This document shows, piece by piece, positions 55,552-64,000 of a stretch of 64,000 nt of DNA (the stretch's first letter is position 1; the number at the start of each line of letters is the position of its first letter). Source of the stretch: Diplocloster agilis (GTDB lineage: Bacteria > Bacillota > Clostridia > Lachnospirales > Lachnospiraceae); the NCBI RefSeq assembly GCF_019042275.1, contig NZ_JAHQCW010000022.1:1-64000 (forward strand). The letters run 5' to 3'. Under the pieces are notes generated by a model. It saw nothing but the letters and a program-made list of their open reading frames with translations, searched no databases and had not been told where the DNA came from. A program made the translations under genes and the position numbers.

Positions 55552-56916
55552 ATGATTAATATATTTGAAGTAAATGAAACCAACCGGATGATCGAGCAGG
55601 CGAATTTGGATGTGCGTACGATTACGCTTGGCATCAGCCTGCTGGACTGTGCAGACGCGGATCTGCAGAAAGTAAATGAGAATATTTACCGTAAAATAAC
55701 AACTCTGGCGGAAAAGCTGGTGGCTACCGGAAAAGAGATCGAGCGGGAATTCGGGGTTCCCATCGTCAATAAAAGGATTTCCGTGACTCCCATCGCCCTG
55801 GTGGGAGCGGCGGCCTGCAAATGCCCGGAGGATTTCGTGGAGATCGCAAAGACGTTGGACCGGGCGGCTAAGACCGTAGGGGTCAACTTCATCGGCGGAT
55901 ATTCCGCGCTGGTCTCCAAAGGGATGACGGCGGCGGACGAGTATCTGATCCGCTCGATTCCCGCTGCGCTTTCCGTCACCGACCGGGTGTGCAGTTCCGT
56001 GAATGTGGGTTCTACAAAATGTGGGATCAATATGGATGCTGTGAAGCTTTTGGGAGAAACTGTATTAAAGACGGCGGAATATACAAAGGAGCAGGATTCC
56101 CTGGGCTGCGCGAAGCTGGTGGTATTCTGCAACGCGCCGGATGACAATCCGTTTATGGCGGGAGCCTTTCACGGGGTTACGGAAGCGGATGCCATAATTA
56201 ATGTGGGGGTCAGCGGTCCCGGCGTTGTGAAGCAGGCGCTGGAACAGGTACGGGGGGAAAACTTCGAGGTTCTCTGCGAGACTATTAAAAAGACCGCCTT
56301 TAAGGTAACCAGAGTGGGCCAGCTGGTGGCCCAGGAAGCGTCAAAACGCATGGGCATTCCCTTCGGAATCGTGGACCTGTCATTGGCGCCCACGCCTGCC
56401 ATCGGGGACTCGGTAGCGGAAATTCTTCAGGAGATCGGCCTGGAATATCCGGGAGCGCCCGGTACCACAGCGGCGTTAGCCCTGCTCAATGATCAGGTGA
56501 AAAAAGGCGGCGTGATGGCGTCCTCCTATGTGGGAGGCTTAAGCGGCGCGTTTATACCGGTCAGCGAAGACCAGGGAATGATCGACGCGGTGGAAGCAGG
56601 GGCGCTGACCCTGGAAAAATTGGAAGCCATGACCTGTGTCTGCTCCGTGGGCCTGGACATGATTGCGGTGCCGGGAGACACGAAGGCATCCACGATCTCC
56701 GGTATTATCGCGGATGAGATGGCCATCGGCATGGTGAACCAGAAGACAACGGCGGTCCGGCTGATTCCTGTGATCGGGAAAACCGTGGGGGATACGGTGG
56801 AGTTCGGCGGCCTGCTGGGTTATGCGCCGGTGATGCCGGTAAATGGTTTTTCCTGCGAGAGGTTTGTGAACCGGGGAGGCCGGATTCCCGCGCCGATCCA
56901 CAGCTTCAAAAACTAA
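55552..56916 (+). CDS. UPF0210/DUF711 (PFL-like) family protein
   Basis: The 454-residue protein begins [24 protein letters not shown] and has [15 protein letters not shown], a conserved glycine-rich [12 protein letters not shown] and [10 protein letters not shown] at the C-terminus. It is annotated in relatives as PFL family because of a distant fold link to pyruvate formate-lyase, but the glycyl-radical motif (RVxGY) is absent, so formate-lyase activity is not expected. It pairs with the ACT protein before it. The function is unknown. Confidence 0.93.
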   Translation: MINIFEVNETNRMIEQANLDVRTITLGISLLDCADADLQKVNENIYRKITTLAEKLVATGKEIEREFGVPIVNKRISVTPIALVGAAACKCPEDFVEIAKTLDRAAKTVGVNFIGGYSALVSKGMTAADEYLIRSIPAALSVTDRVCSSVNVGSTKCGINMDAVKLLGETVLKTAEYTKEQDSLGCAKLVVFCNAPDDNPFMAGAFHGVTEADAIINVGVSGPGVVKQALEQVRGENFEVLCETIKKTAFKVTRVGQLVAQEASKRMGIPFGIVDLSLAPTPAIGDSVAEILQEIGLEYPGAPGTTAALALLNDQVKKGGVMASSYVGGLSGAFIPVSEDQGMIDAVEAGALTLEKLEAMTCVCSVGLDMIAVPGDTKASTISGIIADEMAIGMVNQKTTAVRLIPVIGKTVGDTVEFGGLLGYAPVMPVNGFSCERFVNRGGRIPAPIHSFKN

Positions 56917-56950
56917 ACGGACGCGGGGAACTTAAAGGGGTTATTTTGTT

Positions 56951-58312
56951 ATGAATAAAGATATGACAGTGGGGAAACCCGGGAAGACGCTGTTCTTCTT
57001 CGCGGTACCCATGGTGCTGGGCAATCTGTTCCAGCAGCTTTATAATATCGTCGATTCGATGATCGTGGGAAATTTTGTAGGCTCGGATGCGCTGGCGGCT
57101 GTCGGCGCGTCTGCGTCTATTACTTTTTTATTTGTGGCTATAGCCACCGGTATGAGCGTGGGTTCGTCCGTAGTGATCTCCCAGTTCTTCGGAGCCAGGC
57201 AGATGGGGAAGGTCAAGACCTGTATCTACACGATCCTTCTGTTCGCCGCTGTGTTAAGCGCCGTGCTTACGGTGGTCGGCGTGGGCGGAAGCGGTGTGAT
57301 TCTGCGCCTGATGAATACCCCGGATAACGTGTTTGCGGACGCTTCCACATATCTGAAGATCTATTTCGCGGGTATGTTCTTTCTTTTTACCTACAATACC
57401 CTCACCTCCATCTTTAACGCGCTGGGTGATTCCAGATCTCCGCTCGTATTCCTTGCATTTTCGTCTATTACGAATATAGTGCTGGACCTGGTCTTTGTCA
57501 TACGCTTCGGGATGGGCGTGGCCGGCGTGGCCTATGCCACCTTGATTTCCCAGGGGATCTCTGCGGTACTATCTTTTATCTGGCTGATGATCCGCCTTCG
57601 CAGAATGCAGATCCGGGAAGAATTTTCCTATTTTGATTACCGCACCCTTAAGACGATCTGGAAGATCGCGATTCCTTCCACCATTCAGCAGTCCATCGTG
57701 TCCATCGGTTTCGTGCTGGTACAGGCGCTTGTAAACCGTTATGGTTCCGTGGTGATGGCGGGTTACGCGGCAGCCGGCAAGATAGACAGTATAGCGATCC
57801 TGCCAATGGTGAATGTGGGAAATGCCATGTCCACCTTTACCGCCCAGAATATAGGGGCCGGTAAGCCGGAGCGGGTGACCAAAGGGCTGCGGGCCGGCTG
57901 GGTCATGAGCGGGGTAATCGGGCTGATCGTCACGGTTATCCTATTCCTCTGGGGCGATGTGTTCGTGGGCGCGTTTGTGGATACGGCCAGTAACCTGGAA
58001 GTAATCGGCGTCGGTGTGGAATATTTAAGAGTGGTCAGTACCTTCTATGTGGTCATGGGAGTTATGAATACGGCAAACGGAGTGTTAAGGGGCGCCGGAG
58101 ATATCAAGGTGTTCCTGGTCAGCGCCCTTTGCAATCTGGGCAGCCGGGTGATTTTAGCATACGCTCTGGCCTATGTGATCGGAAAATCCGCGATCTGGTG
58201 GGCGATCCCGATCGGCTGGTCCATCGGGCTTGTCATCTCCCTGATCCGGTTAAAGAGCGGAAAATGGAAAGGAAAATCACTGGTAGATACAACGCCTTTA
58301 CCCGAAGATTAG
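56951..58312 (+). CDS. MATE-family multidrug or metabolite exporter
   Basis: The 453-residue protein has twelve hydrophobic segments in two homologous bundles, with the MATE N-terminal signature PMVLGNLFQQLYNIVDSMIVGNFVGSDALAAVG. Such proteins use sodium or proton gradients to export cationic compounds; the natural substrate is unknown. A LysR regulator follows in the same direction after 20 bp and may control it. Confidence 0.93.
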   Translation: MNKDMTVGKPGKTLFFFAVPMVLGNLFQQLYNIVDSMIVGNFVGSDALAAVGASASITFLFVAIATGMSVGSSVVISQFFGARQMGKVKTCIYTILLFAAVLSAVLTVVGVGGSGVILRLMNTPDNVFADASTYLKIYFAGMFFLFTYNTLTSIFNALGDSRSPLVFLAFSSITNIVLDLVFVIRFGMGVAGVAYATLISQGISAVLSFIWLMIRLRRMQIREEFSYFDYRTLKTIWKIAIPSTIQQSIVSIGFVLVQALVNRYGSVVMAGYAAAGKIDSIAILPMVNVGNAMSTFTAQNIGAGKPERVTKGLRAGWVMSGVIGLIVTVILFLWGDVFVGAFVDTASNLEVIGVGVEYLRVVSTFYVVMGVMNTANGVLRGAGDIKVFLVSALCNLGSRVILAYALAYVIGKSAIWWAIPIGWSIGLVISLIRLKSGKWKGKSLVDTTPLPED

Positions 58313-58332
58313 CGGGAGACAGGAGGGGTTAG

Positions 58333-59268
58333 ATGAATATCGCGCATTTACGGTATGCGGTAGAGATTGCCAAGACAGGTTCCATTACACAGGCGGCGGA
58401 TAATCTGTATATGGGCCAGCCGAATATGAGCAAGGCGGTAAAAGAACTGGAATCCACGCTGGGGATCGTGATTTTCAAGCGGACGCCCAGGGGAGTGGTG
58501 CCCACGCAAAAGGGAAAGGAATTCCTGGCTTATGCCCGGAATATCCTGGCCCAGATCGATAATCTGGAATCCCATTACAAGCAGCAGGAGGAAGACAATC
58601 AGAGCTTTTCCGCATTTGTTCCGCGGGGCAGTTACATTGCCACCGCGTTCACGCGGTTTGTAAATGAGCTGGATTTTGACCGGGCGCTGGAACTGAACTT
58701 CAAAGAGACCAACACGATGGCCATTATGAACGGTGTGCTGGAGTACGAATGCAATCTGGGGATTATCCGTTACCAGGCTTCCTACGAAGATTACTTTCAG
58801 AACATGATCAAAGACCGGGGCTTAAAAAGCCGGCCGGTACTGGAATATGAGTACAAGGCCCTGATGTCCAAAGACCACCCTCTGGCCGGAAAAGAACAGG
58901 TAAACGATCAGCAGATCTGCGGGTACACAGAAATCATGCACGGCGACCTGGCTGTTCCGTTCCTGCCGGTGACGAATCCGACTGAGAGCGGGTGCGAAAA
59001 GATGACAAAGCGGCGCATCTACGTGTATGAGCGGGGAAGTCAGTTTGACCTGCTGGTCAACGTGCCCGGCACCTACATGTGGGTTTCGCCCATGCCCAGG
59101 GAGGTGTTGGACCGGTATGGCCTGGTGCAGAAATCCTGCAAAGTATCCGGCCATCGCTATCGGGACGTTCTGATCTATCACCGGGACTATCATTTTACCG
59201 AGCTGGATAAGCTGTTTTTAGAAAAATTAGAAACCGTCAAAACAGAATTGGGGACATGTCCAAATTGA
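58333..59268 (+). CDS. LysR-family transcriptional regulator
   Basis: The 311-residue protein has the LysR helix-turn-helix (HLRYAVEIAKTGSITQAADNLYMGQPNMSKAVKELE, about 4-40) and a substrate-binding effector domain. It is tandem with, not divergent from, the MATE exporter, so the usual divergent autoregulation is not seen. The last codons (LGTCPN then TGA) are encoded by the left half of a strong hairpin, so the stop codon lies in its loop. gaggggtt precedes the ATG. Confidence 0.92.
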   Translation: MNIAHLRYAVEIAKTGSITQAADNLYMGQPNMSKAVKELESTLGIVIFKRTPRGVVPTQKGKEFLAYARNILAQIDNLESHYKQQEEDNQSFSAFVPRGSYIATAFTRFVNELDFDRALELNFKETNTMAIMNGVLEYECNLGIIRYQASYEDYFQNMIKDRGLKSRPVLEYEYKALMSKDHPLAGKEQVNDQQICGYTEIMHGDLAVPFLPVTNPTESGCEKMTKRRIYVYERGSQFDLLVNVPGTYMWVSPMPREVLDRYGLVQKSCKVSGHRYRDVLIYHRDYHFTELDKLFLEKLETVKTELGTCPN

Positions 59269-59297
59269 CTCAATCAATTTGGACATGTCCCTTTTGG
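59251..59297 (+). terminator. Hairpin terminator containing the stop of the LysR gene
   Basis: gggacatgtccaaattg (59251-59267) pairs perfectly with caatttggacatgtccc (59275-59291); TTTT follows. The GGGACATGTCC core is a sequence often met in dispersed Firmicute hairpins. Confidence 0.75.
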
Positions 59298-59384
59298 CAA
59301 TTTTGGCGGAACGGGACAAGCTGCCCTCATGTGTTGGCTTACATATCGGTATTCCATTTTTATATTACCCATATTCCCGGAAGT

Positions 59385-59423
59385 TTGTTAAAATAATAAC
59401 AGAAATTCGTTAAATAAATAACA
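59385..59423. promoter_or_regulatory. Two adjacent Rex-like operators
   Basis: TTGTTAAAATAATAACAG (59385-59402) and TTCGTTAAATAAATAACA (59406-59423) both approximate the Rex consensus TTGTTAAnnnnTTAACAA and are 21 bp apart, two helical turns. They lie 25-65 bp before the alcohol dehydrogenase start, and Rex is encoded at 13315. Confidence 0.6.
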
Positions 59424-59447
59424 TACAAGGGAAAGGATGAGTATAAC

Positions 59448-60629
59448 ATGGCAAGATTTACATTACCCAGAGACGTATATTATGGAAAAGGCACACTGGA
59501 GGTGCTGAAAACCTTAAAGGGAAAGAAAGCGATCGTTGTAGTCGGCGGCGGCTCTATGAAACGCTTCGGTTTCCTGGATAAAGCAGTGGATTACCTGAAA
59601 GATGCAGGTATGGAAGTGCAGTTGTTTGAAAATGTAGAGCCGGACCCTTCCGTAGAGACAGTTATGCGCGGAGCGAAGGCTATGCAGGAGTTTGAGCCGG
59701 ACTGGATCGTAGCGATGGGCGGCGGTTCTCCTATTGATGCCGCGAAAGCAATGTGGGCGTTCTATGAATACCCGGAGACTACGTTTGAAGATCTGATTAC
59801 ACCCTTTAATTTCCCGGAACTGCGTCAGAAAGCAAAATTTGCGGCGATCCCTTCCACATCCGGAACGGCAACCGAAGTAACCGCTTTCTCTGTTATCACA
59901 GATTACGAAAAGGGTATCAAATATCCGCTGGCTGACTTTAACATTACACCGGACGTGGCTATCGTGGATCCGGTTATCGCGGAGACTATGCCTGAGAAGC
60001 TGACGGCTCATACCGGAATGGATGCGCTGACTCATGCGATTGAAGCCTATGTATCCACTTTGAACAGCCCGTTTACAGATCCTCTGGCGATTAAAGCGAT
60101 CCAGATGGTATTTGAATATCTGCCGGCATCCTATCAGAAGGATATGAGCGCAAGAGAGCAGATGCACTACGCGCAGTGCCTGGCCGGAATGGCATTCTCA
60201 AACGCCCTGCTTGGAATCGTACATTCTATGGCTCACAAGACGGGGGCAGCGTTCTCTACCGGACATATTCCTCACGGATGCGCCAATGCTATCTACCTTC
60301 CTTATGTAATTCAGTACAATGCGAAGGATGAGACCGCTAAGAAACGTTACGCCGACATTGCAAAAGAAGTCGGATTAACCGGAGCAAATGATGACGAACT
60401 GGTGAAAGCACTCTGCGATAAGATCGATGCCTACAATGTAAAACTCAGTATTCCGAAGACCTTAAAAGAATTCGGGATCGAGGAAAAGGAATTCAAAGAG
60501 AAAGTGGCAGCGATCGCCGAACTGGCTGTAGGAGATGCCTGCACAGGTTCCAACCCGAGAGCAATCACCCCGGCTGAGATGGAAAAATTATTAAACTGCA
60601 CTTACTACGGAACGGAAGTTGATTTCTAA
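59448..60629 (+). CDS. Iron-containing alcohol dehydrogenase
   Basis: This 393-residue NAD(P)H-dependent enzyme probably reduces aldehydes (butyraldehyde, acetaldehyde) to alcohols in fermentation. The N-terminal Rossmann part has AMGGGSPIDAAKAMW (about 86) and the iron-binding helical domain has MDALTHAIEAYVS, HSMAHKTG and HIPHGCANA, supplying the Asp and three His ligands. It is a single-domain form without the aldehyde dehydrogenase half of AdhE. Rex-like boxes upstream predict induction when NADH is high. aaaggatg precedes the ATG. Confidence 0.95.
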   Translation: MARFTLPRDVYYGKGTLEVLKTLKGKKAIVVVGGGSMKRFGFLDKAVDYLKDAGMEVQLFENVEPDPSVETVMRGAKAMQEFEPDWIVAMGGGSPIDAAKAMWAFYEYPETTFEDLITPFNFPELRQKAKFAAIPSTSGTATEVTAFSVITDYEKGIKYPLADFNITPDVAIVDPVIAETMPEKLTAHTGMDALTHAIEAYVSTLNSPFTDPLAIKAIQMVFEYLPASYQKDMSAREQMHYAQCLAGMAFSNALLGIVHSMAHKTGAAFSTGHIPHGCANAIYLPYVIQYNAKDETAKKRYADIAKEVGLTGANDDELVKALCDKIDAYNVKLSIPKTLKEFGIEEKEFKEKVAAIAELAVGDACTGSNPRAITPAEMEKLLNCTYYGTEVDF

Positions 60630-60716
60630 TAAATTCTTATAGAAGTCACAGAAGCATATTTCTAATGTTGGTTTGCTGAAGACGGCACTCTTTAGTTTTA
60701 CCATATATAGTGAACG

Positions 60717-60800
60717 ATACGGAAGATAGAATATGGAAGGGGAGATTTACCGGATAACCGCTGATCTGGCTCCCGGACCGTATTCTATTTTCTGTGTGAT
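60717..60800 (+). terminator. Long hairpin after the alcohol dehydrogenase gene
   Basis: acggaagatagaatatgg (from 60719) pairs, with a few G-U pairs, with ccgtattctattttctgt (ending about 60796), with a 40-base loop between. It is a likely terminator, though only a weak T tract follows. Confidence 0.5.
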
Positions 60801-60814
60801 TTTATGATCAAGTG

Positions 60815-60843
60815 TTGCCATTTTTTTCGATTTGGCTTATAGT
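60815..60843 (+). promoter_or_regulatory. Sigma-A promoter of nfnAB
   Basis: TTGCCA (60815-60820) and TATAGT (60838-60843) are separated by 17 bp and lie about 60 bp before the start. Confidence 0.6.
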
Positions 60844-60905
60844 AAAAAGGACGTACCTATTTGCAAAGCTAAGGGGAGCAAATAGTAAGTTTGAGGAGGA
60901 ATAGC

Positions 60906-61796
60906 ATGTACAAAATACGCAAGGCAGAAAAATTGGCAGAAAATATTTTTCTGATGGACGTGGAAGCGCCCAGAATCGCAAAGTCCTGTGAGCCAGGACA
61001 GTTTCTCATCGTTAAAATGGATGAGAAAGGGGAACGGATTCCGCTGACGATCTGTGATTATCATCGTGAAGACGGCACTGTTACCATCGTATTTCAGATT
61101 GTCGGAGCGTCTACGAAGAAGATGGCCGAACTTCAGGCGGGAGACAGCTTCCGCGATGTGATCGGGCCGCTTGGCCAGGCGTCGGAATTCATACACGAGC
61201 CGGCCGCAGAGCTGAAAGAGAAAAAATATCTGTTCGTAGCCGGCGGTGTCGGAACCGCTCCTGTATATCCGCAGGTAAAATGGATGAAAGAAAACGGCAT
61301 TGCCGTGGATGTGATAGTCGGAGCTAAGACGAAAGACCTGCTGATTCTGGAAGACGAGATGAGGGCAGTGGCTGGAAATCTGTATATCACCACGGATGAC
61401 GGCTCTTATGAGCGCAAAGGCATGGTAACGGAAGTGATTAAGGATCTGGTTCAGAACCAGGGAAAACATTATGATCAGGTGGTTGCGATCGGACCGATGA
61501 TCATGATGAAGTTTGTCTGTCTTCTGACCAAGGAACTGGGACTTCCCACCATTGTTAGTTTAAATCCCATTATGGTTGACGGAACCGGTATGTGCGGCGC
61601 CTGCCGTGTCACCGTAGGAGATCAGGTGAAATTTGCCTGTGTGGACGGTCCTGAATTCGACGGCCATCTGGTGAATTTTGATGAGGCGATGAAACGTCAG
61701 ACGATCTACAAGACTCAGGAAGGCAGAGCGATGTTGAAATTGCAGGAAGGCGATACGCATCATGGCGGCTGTGGACATTGCGGAGGTGACGAGTAA
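60906..61796 (+). CDS. nfnA: NfnA: FAD/NAD-binding subunit of NADH-dependent ferredoxin:NADP+ oxidoreductase
   Basis: The 296-residue protein is of the dihydroorotate dehydrogenase electron-transfer type: FAD-binding domain (GQFLIVKMDEKGERIPLTICDY, about 30-50), NAD-binding domain (FVAGGVGTAPVYPQVKWM) and a C-terminal 2Fe-2S site (GMCGACRVTVGDQVKFACVDGPEF). With NfnB it forms the electron-bifurcating transhydrogenase that couples NADH and reduced ferredoxin to NADPH formation. The ATG at 60906 has gaggagga upstream. The stop overlaps the NfnB start by one base. Confidence 0.93.
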   Translation: MYKIRKAEKLAENIFLMDVEAPRIAKSCEPGQFLIVKMDEKGERIPLTICDYHREDGTVTIVFQIVGASTKKMAELQAGDSFRDVIGPLGQASEFIHEPAAELKEKKYLFVAGGVGTAPVYPQVKWMKENGIAVDVIVGAKTKDLLILEDEMRAVAGNLYITTDDGSYERKGMVTEVIKDLVQNQGKHYDQVVAIGPMIMMKFVCLLTKELGLPTIVSLNPIMVDGTGMCGACRVTVGDQVKFACVDGPEFDGHLVNFDEAMKRQTIYKTQEGRAMLKLQEGDTHHGGCGHCGGDE

Positions 61797-63184
61797 TGGG
61801 TGATGTATTGAAGAAGGTTCCCGTCCGGGAACAGGATGCGAAAGTGCGTGCCACCAATTTCGAGGAGGTATGCTATGGATATAATCAGGAAGAAGCCATG
61901 GAAGAAGCGGCGCGGTGCATTAACTGTAAAAACGCAAAATGCATCACCGGCTGCCCGGTGGCTATCAATATTCCGGGCTTCATCCACGAGGTGAAGGAAG
62001 GCAATATCGAGGAAGCCTACAAGGTAATCGGTAAATCGTCGGCGTTGCCCGCCGTATGCGGACGTGTCTGCCCTCAGGAAAGCCAGTGTGAAGGCGTATG
62101 TATCCGGGGAATCAAAGGAGAACCGGTTTCCATCGGAAAGCTGGAGCGTTTTGTAGCCGACTGGGCCAGGGAACACGGCATTTCCCCTGAAAAGCCCGCC
62201 AGCACCAATGGCAAAAAGGTAGCCGTAATCGGCAGCGGCCCCGCAGGCTTAACCTGCGCCGGAGATCTGGCAAAGATGGGATATGAAGTGACGATCTTTG
62301 AAGCCCTTCATGAGCCCGGCGGCGTGCTGGTCTACGGAATTCCTGAGTTCCGTCTGCCTAAGAAGGGCGTAGTGGCTCCGGAAATCGAAAATGTGAAAAA
62401 ACTGGGTGTAAAAATAGAGACCAACGTAGTCATCGGAAAATCCGTAACCATCGATGAGCTTCTGAATGACGAAGGCTTTGACGCGGTATTCATCGGTTCC
62501 GGCGCCGGACTCCCCAAATTCATGGGTATTCCGGGAGAAAATGCCAACGGCGTATTCTCCGCCAACGAGTATCTGACCAGAAGCAATCTGATGAAGGCCT
62601 TTGACGAAAACTACGATACCCCGATCATGATCGGCAAAAAAGTAGCGGTAGTGGGCGGCGGAAACGTAGCGATGGACGCGGCGAGAACAGCTCTGCGTCT
62701 GGGTGCGGAAGTGCATATCGTATACCGGAGAAGCGAGGCGGAACTTCCGGCCAGAGTGGAAGAAGTACACCACGCAAAACAGGAAGGCATCATCTTTGAC
62801 CTGCTGACGAATCCCCTTGAGATTCTGGTGGATGACAACGGCTGGGTCCGCGGTATGAGCTGCATTAAAATGGAACTGGGCGAACCGGACGAATCCGGCA
62901 GACGCAGGCCGGTAGAAATAAAAGGTTCTGAGTTCGAGATCGAGCTGGATACTGTGATCATGTCCCTGGGAACCTCCCCGAACCCTCTGATCTCTTCCAC
63001 CACGAAGGGACTGGAGACGAACCGGAGAAAATGTATCGTAGCCCAGGAAGAAAACGGCGCGACTACAAAAGAAGGCGTATATGCCGGCGGTGACGCGGTC
63101 ACCGGAGCGGCTACGGTTATCCTGGCCATGGGGGCCGGAAAATCCGCAGCTCAGGGAATCGATGAATTCCTGAACGGGAAATAA
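61796..63184 (+). CDS. nfnB: NfnB: glutamate synthase small-subunit-like flavoprotein
   Basis: The 462-residue protein has an N-terminal two 4Fe-4S cluster region (CINCKNAKCITGCP, CGRVCPQESQCEGVC) and two nucleotide-binding folds (VIGSGPAGLTCAGDLAKMG; VVGGGNVAMDAARTALRLG). Proteins of this type were once all called GltA or glutamate synthase. The tight pairing with NfnA and lack of a large glutamate synthase subunit here favour NADPH generation by bifurcation. The gene is followed by strong hairpins. Confidence 0.93.
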   Translation: MGDVLKKVPVREQDAKVRATNFEEVCYGYNQEEAMEEAARCINCKNAKCITGCPVAINIPGFIHEVKEGNIEEAYKVIGKSSALPAVCGRVCPQESQCEGVCIRGIKGEPVSIGKLERFVADWAREHGISPEKPASTNGKKVAVIGSGPAGLTCAGDLAKMGYEVTIFEALHEPGGVLVYGIPEFRLPKKGVVAPEIENVKKLGVKIETNVVIGKSVTIDELLNDEGFDAVFIGSGAGLPKFMGIPGENANGVFSANEYLTRSNLMKAFDENYDTPIMIGKKVAVVGGGNVAMDAARTALRLGAEVHIVYRRSEAELPARVEEVHHAKQEGIIFDLLTNPLEILVDDNGWVRGMSCIKMELGEPDESGRRRPVEIKGSEFEIELDTVIMSLGTSPNPLISSTTKGLETNRRKCIVAQEENGATTKEGVYAGGDAVTGAATVILAMGAGKSAAQGIDEFLNGK

Positions 63185-63202
63185 ATATTAGAAACAGGCC
63201 GG

Positions 63203-63390
63203 AGCGGGCCGGAACAGAGCTGCCTCAGAGAGGGGCGGCCCCTTGATCCGGCCCGCTTTTTCTTTATTCCATAGGAAAGTGCGCCTATGGAATAAAAGCC
63301 CTCCGGGGGATCGCACTGCGGCGGAAAGGAAGAAGCCGCTTACGCGGCCCGCCGCAGGCGGAGAGTTTCGCAAGCGAAACTCTTTTTATA
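63203..63390 (+). terminator. Terminator and two further hairpins after nfnAB
   Basis: AGCGGGCCGGA (63203) pairs with TCCGGCCCGCT (63247-63257) and a T tract follows. Next is TTCCATAGG / CCTATGGAA (about 63267-63293). Last is AGAGTTTCGC/GCGAAACTCT with TTTTT (63362-63387). Arrays like this are common repeats in Lachnospiraceae. The final one probably also marks the boundary to the convergent AraC gene. Confidence 0.75.
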
Positions 63391-63402
63391 TATGGTTTAT
63401 TA

Positions 63403-64000
63403 TTACAGTCCTTCTCCCTGATGCTGTATCCGGTATTCCGATGGGGACATGGAGGTAATCTGTTTGAACGCCTTGCTAAAGTAGAACTGGTTGGAGTAGC
63501 CGCACAGTTCCGCAACCTCCCGCACGGTGAGCTGGGAATGGGCGAAGTAATCACAGGCCTGGCTGATCCGGTAACTGGTCAGATATTCGATAGGGCGCAC
63601 ATCGGAATGTTTTTTGAACAGCCGGCTTAAGTATGCCGGGGTTATGGAGAAGTGGACCGCGATATCGTTTATATTAATGTCCCTTCCGTAATTGTTACGA
63701 ATATATTCCTTTACTTCCGTGACCAGGGACTCCGGATTGACGGAGGACGCCAGATTGAGGACTCTTTGGCGGAATAGCTGTTCGAACAGCAGGTGAAGAG
63801 AGAGCTTTAGTTCCGCGTATGTTTTGGAATTTGACAGATACTCATCGATTTCCAGTTCCCGGCTGCTTAATTGCCTGCCGCCGGTATCGTCGTAGCATAC
63901 AAGGAGCAGCAGTTTCAGGCAGTTGCCAAGCTGCTTCTGGGTGGTACGTTTGTGATCGCAGTGATCCAGAAAATGATCCAGATGTTCCAACAGGCCGTCC
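63403..64000 (-). CDS. AraC-family transcriptional regulator, 5' end beyond the window
   Basis: The frame stays open to the window edge, so the N-terminus is missing; at least 199 codons are present. The C-terminal domain has two helix-turn-helix motifs of AraC type (DININDIAVHFSITPAYLSRLFKKHSD, then LTVREVAELCGYSNQFYFSKAFKQITSMSPSEYR). The preceding part is a helical linker. The missing portion could be a receiver domain (YesN type) or a sugar-binding cupin. It is convergent with nfnAB. Confidence 0.9.
   Translation of the reverse strand, partial: DGLLEHLDHFLDHCDHKRTTQKQLGNCLKLLLLVCYDDTGGRQLSSRELEIDEYLSNSKTYAELKLSLHLLFEQLFRQRVLNLASSVNPESLVTEVKEYIRNNYGRDININDIAVHFSITPAYLSRLFKKHSDVRPIEYLTSYRISQACDYFAHSQLTVREVAELCGYSNQFYFSKAFKQITSMSPSEYRIQHQGEGL

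Noticed and set aside
61796-63184. Calling this gene glutamate synthase small subunit
   Set aside because: The large subunit is absent and an NfnA-type partner is translationally coupled, so NfnB is the better reading.

Overview
The window looks like chromosome from a Gram-positive anaerobe of the Lachnospiraceae (Clostridium cluster XIVa). The evidence is ScpA/ScpB, Rex, formate-tetrahydrofolate ligase with FolD, NfnAB, KtrAB, AGGAGG-type ribosome binding sites, sigma-A promoters with 17-bp spacers, and a sortase-type anchored glycosidase. Housekeeping genes dominate and most lie on the + strand. No prophage, CRISPR array, rRNA or intact transposase gene was seen.

Layout. 1-2000: the arm of a long palindrome, a small PAP2-like membrane protein and a second long palindrome. 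2056-4612: scpA, scpB and a MocA-YqeC fusion. 4759-10903 (- strand): a giant cell-wall GH127 protein with a probable frameshift in its signal peptide, then a DeoR regulator. 11158-13068: an ABC-F ATPase. 13315-22921: rex, nnrED, alr, mazF-like toxin, a CNNM/CBS membrane protein, an AEC transporter, yebC, a zinc-ribbon protein and metY. 22935-25438: two inverted copies of a long palindrome enclosing a TepA-like protease and an AT-rich orphan gene. 25530-32491: uppP, ftsK/spoIIIE, fhs, folD and a zinc-ribbon/TPR protein. 32783-34306 (-): xpt and aroE. 34307-35601: two more palindromes. 35602-37662: ktrB and ktrA. 37816-40585 (-): a 46-residue coiled-coil protein and a CoA-disulfide-reductase/rhodanese/TusA/DsrE fusion. 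40823: tRNA-Leu(CAA).

40992-50632 is a carbohydrate locus. A divergent DeoR regulator faces nine genes: a mannitol-1-phosphate-dehydrogenase-like enzyme, a ribose-type ABC importer (binding protein, ATPase, permease), two PfkB kinases, an RbsD/FucU mutarotase, and homologues of 3-hexulose-6-phosphate synthase and 6-phospho-3-hexuloisomerase. This set points to an unassigned sugar or polyol pathway entering through a 3-ketohexose phosphate. Residues usual in the synthase and isomerase families are changed. 51094-63184 holds polA, coaE, walJ, an ACT/UPF0210 pair, a MATE exporter, a LysR regulator, an iron alcohol dehydrogenase behind two Rex-like boxes, and nfnAB. The window ends inside an AraC-family regulator.

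Two repeat systems are the least ordinary part. One is a family of 300-360 bp near-perfect palindromes with shared ends and a shared asymmetric internal bulge. The other is a short cassette, a stem-loop with compensatory changes followed by a ribosome binding site, present in eight copies at four loci and always just before a gene start.
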